A DNA stretch of 64,000 nt from Criblamydia sequanensis CRIB-18 (GTDB lineage Bacteria; Chlamydiota; Chlamydiia; Chlamydiales; Criblamydiaceae): NCBI RefSeq assembly GCF_000750955.1, contig NZ_CCEJ010000010.1, positions 56,629 through 120,628 of the forward strand. Reading direction: 5' to 3'. Below are positions 62,178 to 64,000 of this stretch, piece after piece. Within the stretch, counting starts at the first letter, position 1, and each line of letters starts with the position of its first letter. The translations under genes were made by a program, and so were the position numbers. The notes under the pieces are model-generated. The model saw only the letters and a program-made list of their open reading frames with translations. It ran no database searches and was not told the origin of the DNA.

Positions 62178-62942
62178 TTAAAATATAAAGGGTATTTTTA
62201 ATTTTTGAAAAGCTGCTTTTTGTTCTCTGAGATAACTATCTGCCAATCGATCAAACCCCCCGTCGCTTGTAAAATCTTTAATGAACTGATTTACTTTATT
62301 TAAAAGAGCCTCATTTCCTTTTTTAATTCCTATAGCCCAGCTCTCTTCATAAAATGGCTTTAAATTAGCTCTTAAAGTCATTGGATTTTTTTGCCAGTTA
62401 GTATAAACAGAAAGTTGATCGTAGATAAAAGCGTCCGCTTTTCCTTGAATGACCTCGAGAACACAAAGGGACTCCTTATCTAAAACTCGAATCGTGGCTT
62501 GGTTTAAATTCTTGAGGGCATATAACTCTCCCGTTGTGGCGGATTTAACTACCAAGACTTTTCCTTTAACATTCGCATCTTCTATATTTTCTACTGTGGA
62601 TTTAGCATTGATAAGAAGAGAAAGGCCTGTTTTAGCGTACGGGATTGAAAAATCAATCGCTTTCTCTCTTTCTTTGTTAACAGTTAGAGAAGAAAGGATA
62701 AGATCAATCTTACCGGATTTTAAGGCTGGGATTAAGCCGACAAATGAAATATTTTCAATTTGAACCGGTCTATTCAAATACTCTCCAAGCTTTTTCGCAA
62801 GCGCGACACTTACCCCGCACGGCTCACCGTCTTGGCAAATCATCTCAAAAGGCGGATACGATAGCTCCATCCCAACTTTTAGGATTTCTTGTGATCCTGC
62901 GCGGCTAATAAACAAGAGAAATACGATAAGAAAAAACTTCAT
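62178..62942 (-). CDS. Amino acid ABC transporter, substrate-binding protein
   Basis: This 254-residue periplasmic binding protein has a signal peptide (FFLIVFLLFISRAGS) and the family pattern LKVGMELSYPPFEM, GVSVALAKKLGEYL, SFVGLIPALKSGKIDLILS, and ERTIDFS-like sequence (REKAIDFSIPYAKTGL). It captures a polar amino acid and delivers it to the permease. It is the first gene of the three-gene operon. A decayed copy of its 5' end lies at 63690-63915. Confidence 0.94.
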   Translation of the reverse strand: MKFFLIVFLLFISRAGSQEILKVGMELSYPPFEMICQDGEPCGVSVALAKKLGEYLNRPVQIENISFVGLIPALKSGKIDLILSSLTVNKEREKAIDFSIPYAKTGLSLLINAKSTVENIEDANVKGKVLVVKSATTGELYALKNLNQATIRVLDKESLCVLEVIQGKADAFIYDQLSVYTNWQKNPMTLRANLKPFYEESWAIGIKKGNEALLNKVNQFIKDFTSDGGFDRLADSYLREQKAAFQKLKIPFIF

Positions 62943-63036
62943 ATATTCCTTAAAAATAAGGGCTTTAAATTATACTTTCGAGCAAACCATTAATTTAGCA
63001 ACGAGTCCAAATTCGGTAAATAAAACTTGTATATAA

Positions 63037-63606
63037 AATAAACCCTCTATATCAAATAAAATTTTATTTAAATCGACTCCTATTCCGGATTTAAGCACTT
63101 GCACACCGGGCCTTGTGGTTTATGATGTGTCGTCCTTCTTTACCAATACCGTTGGCGCAACCCCTCTTGTGTTCTCGGCAACAGGTCTGCCGGCTGGATT
63201 TACAATTGATCCGGTTACCGGCATCATTTCGGGTAACAACCCAAATGATACGTTGACCTATGGGGTAACGGTTACTGCGACCAATAACTGCGGAGATACA
63301 AGTCAAAGCTTTGACATGACTTTCCCATGTCCTGCTCCGACTTCAACCCCGATACCTAATTTGAATGTTCCACTATTACAGGGAGACCCTTATAATTATA
63401 ATGTGGCTCCTTACTTTACGAGTCCTTGCGGTCAGACGATCACTTTTTCGGCAGTGGGGCTTCCACCGGGATCCAGCATTAACCCGGCCACAGGCCTCAT
63501 TAGTGGGACTGCGAACTTAAGTCAAACTTGGAATGTAACTGTGACAGCAACCACCATTTGCGGTCAAACAAGCCAAAGCTTCACAATGGACTTTAGTAGC
63601 AACTAA
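63037..63606 (+). pseudogene. C-terminal fragment of a dystroglycan-type cadherin/Ig-like repeat protein
   Basis: The visible protein is two about 85-residue Ig-like (CADG/He_PIG-type) repeats: each starts with STPIPDL/STPIPNL and includes SATGLPAGFTIDPVTGIISG or SAVGLPPGSSINPATGLISG and a TSQSF end. The open frame starts right after a stop at 63034, and its first 30 or so bases are the same as the transporter's upstream copy, so the original 5' part has been replaced. A GTG at 63115 could start translation, but there is no signal peptide. I treat it as a fragment of a larger secreted adhesin-like gene. Confidence 0.6.
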
Positions 63607-63613
63607 TTAAATT

Positions 63614-63655
63614 AAAGGCCTTTTGTTTTCGAAGATGAAAACAAAAGGCCTTTTT
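63614..63655 (+). terminator. Rho-independent terminator of the Ig-like fragment
   Basis: A perfect 17-base stem (AAAGGCCTTTTGTTTTC and its complement) with a 6-base loop and a T run lies 8 bases past the stop codon. Confidence 0.85.
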
Positions 63656-63689
63656 CTCTTAAATAAAATGCCTTTCTATCGAGATGTTC

Positions 63690-63915
63690 GCCAAAGTTTT
63701 TTGCTAAGCGCGACACTTATCAGAGACTGCTCACTATTTCAGCCAATCATTCAAAAGCGGATAGAATAGCCTCATTCCACCTTTTAAGATTTCTTTGTGA
63801 ATCAAAAAAGAAATACGATAAACGAGCAAATCCTTAATTTAGCAACGCGTCCAAATTTGGTAAATAAGACTTGGATATAAAATAAATTTTCTATATCAAA
63901 TAAAATTTTGTAAAA
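63690..63915 (-). pseudogene. Decayed copy of the 5' end and leader of the amino acid binding-protein gene
   Basis: Plus-strand text from CGCCAAAG at about 63690 to AAAATTTTG near 63912 follows, with many substitutions and small gaps, the region 62787-63065, that is, the first third of the binding-protein gene plus its upstream sequence. The same order and orientation indicate a partial tandem duplication; the copy no longer encodes protein. Confidence 0.7.
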
Positions 63916-63946
63916 CGAAAATCATTATTTTAACCCCTGATTGGAT

Positions 63947-64000
63947 ATGATCTCACTTGTCTTAAGAACCCTTCTCTTATTTGCTTTTATTGGCTCGTTA
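63947..64000 (+). CDS. Start of a gene running off the right edge
   Basis: An ATG at 63947 opens MISLVLRTLLLFAFIGSL, a hydrophobic N-terminus compatible with a signal peptide or membrane segment. Only 18 codons are visible, so the call is weak. Confidence 0.35.
   Translation, partial: MISLVLRTLLLFAFIGSL

Noticed and set aside
1..64000. CRISPR array, prophage or integrative element
   Set aside because: No regularly spaced direct repeats, integrase, transposase or phage structural genes were seen on either strand.

Overview
This AT-rich bacterial window most likely comes from an environmental (amoeba-associated) member of the Chlamydiae. The best evidence is a tightly coupled shikimate operon in the order aroA-aroK-aroC-aroB-aroDE, with the dehydratase and shikimate dehydrogenase fused into one AroDE protein, which is the chlamydial arrangement. 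Supporting signs are a secreted protein with a C-terminal domain typical of Planctomycetes/Verrucomicrobia relatives, several signal-peptide beta-barrel proteins, and many eukaryote-like or effector-like proteins (ankyrin repeats, a mitochondrial-carrier-like protein, a YopT-like protease). A placement within the Criblamydiaceae/Waddliaceae is a guess. No rRNA, tRNA, CRISPR array or transposase gene was seen.

Layout. 1-7.6 kb: a truncated secreted propeller-like protein, two beta-barrel outer-membrane-type proteins, deoC, a cupin, a DUF1653 protein, and a two-gene unit of secreted proteins (Gly/Arg-rich protein and SnoaL-like lipoprotein). 7.9-10.8 kb: HIT protein, acetyltransferase, PLP aminotransferase and a chlamydia-type membrane protein. 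10.9-16.3 kb: the aro operon, which leads to chorismate. 16.4-25.8 kb: exported RidA, MenC, a mitochondrial-carrier-like gene with an apparent frameshift just upstream of a NagZ-like GH3 protein that lacks its usual nucleophile, an exported methyltransferase, small enzymes, and several gene relics. 25.9-30.1 kb: four tandem paralogues, each with two predicted beta-rich domains separated by a linker rich in Lys/Arg clusters that resemble nuclear localisation signals. 30.2-36.9 kb: a penicillin-acylase-family protein, a C45/acid-ceramidase-type Ntn hydrolase and a class D (OXA-type) beta-lactamase, plus an HhH protein with a G10 tract. 36.9-46.6 kb: amine oxidase, ankyrin protein, SDR, a peptidase-less M17 N-domain protein, amidohydrolase and DUF2339/DUF2071 proteins. 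47-51.3 kb: a compact cluster of small paralogue pairs and a large protein with a His...Asn-Cys signature. 51.9-60.7 kb: methyltransferase, GrpB-GNAT fusion, exported HIT protein, oxidoreductase, sulfatase and a YopT-like protease. 60.7-64 kb: a polar amino acid ABC transporter operon, then a decayed second copy of its 5' end flanking a fragment of an Ig-like repeat protein.

Working view. The core metabolic content is chorismate synthesis, deoxyribose-phosphate breakdown and amino acid uptake. Much of the rest looks like host-interaction or accessory material: surface barrels, exported enzymes and candidate effectors. The strongest leads for something undescribed are the four-gene family at 25.9-30.1 kb, the mitochondrial-carrier-like gene at 20.8-21.6 kb and the YopT-like protein at 59.2-60.7 kb. 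All functions are inferred by reading motifs; no database search was run.
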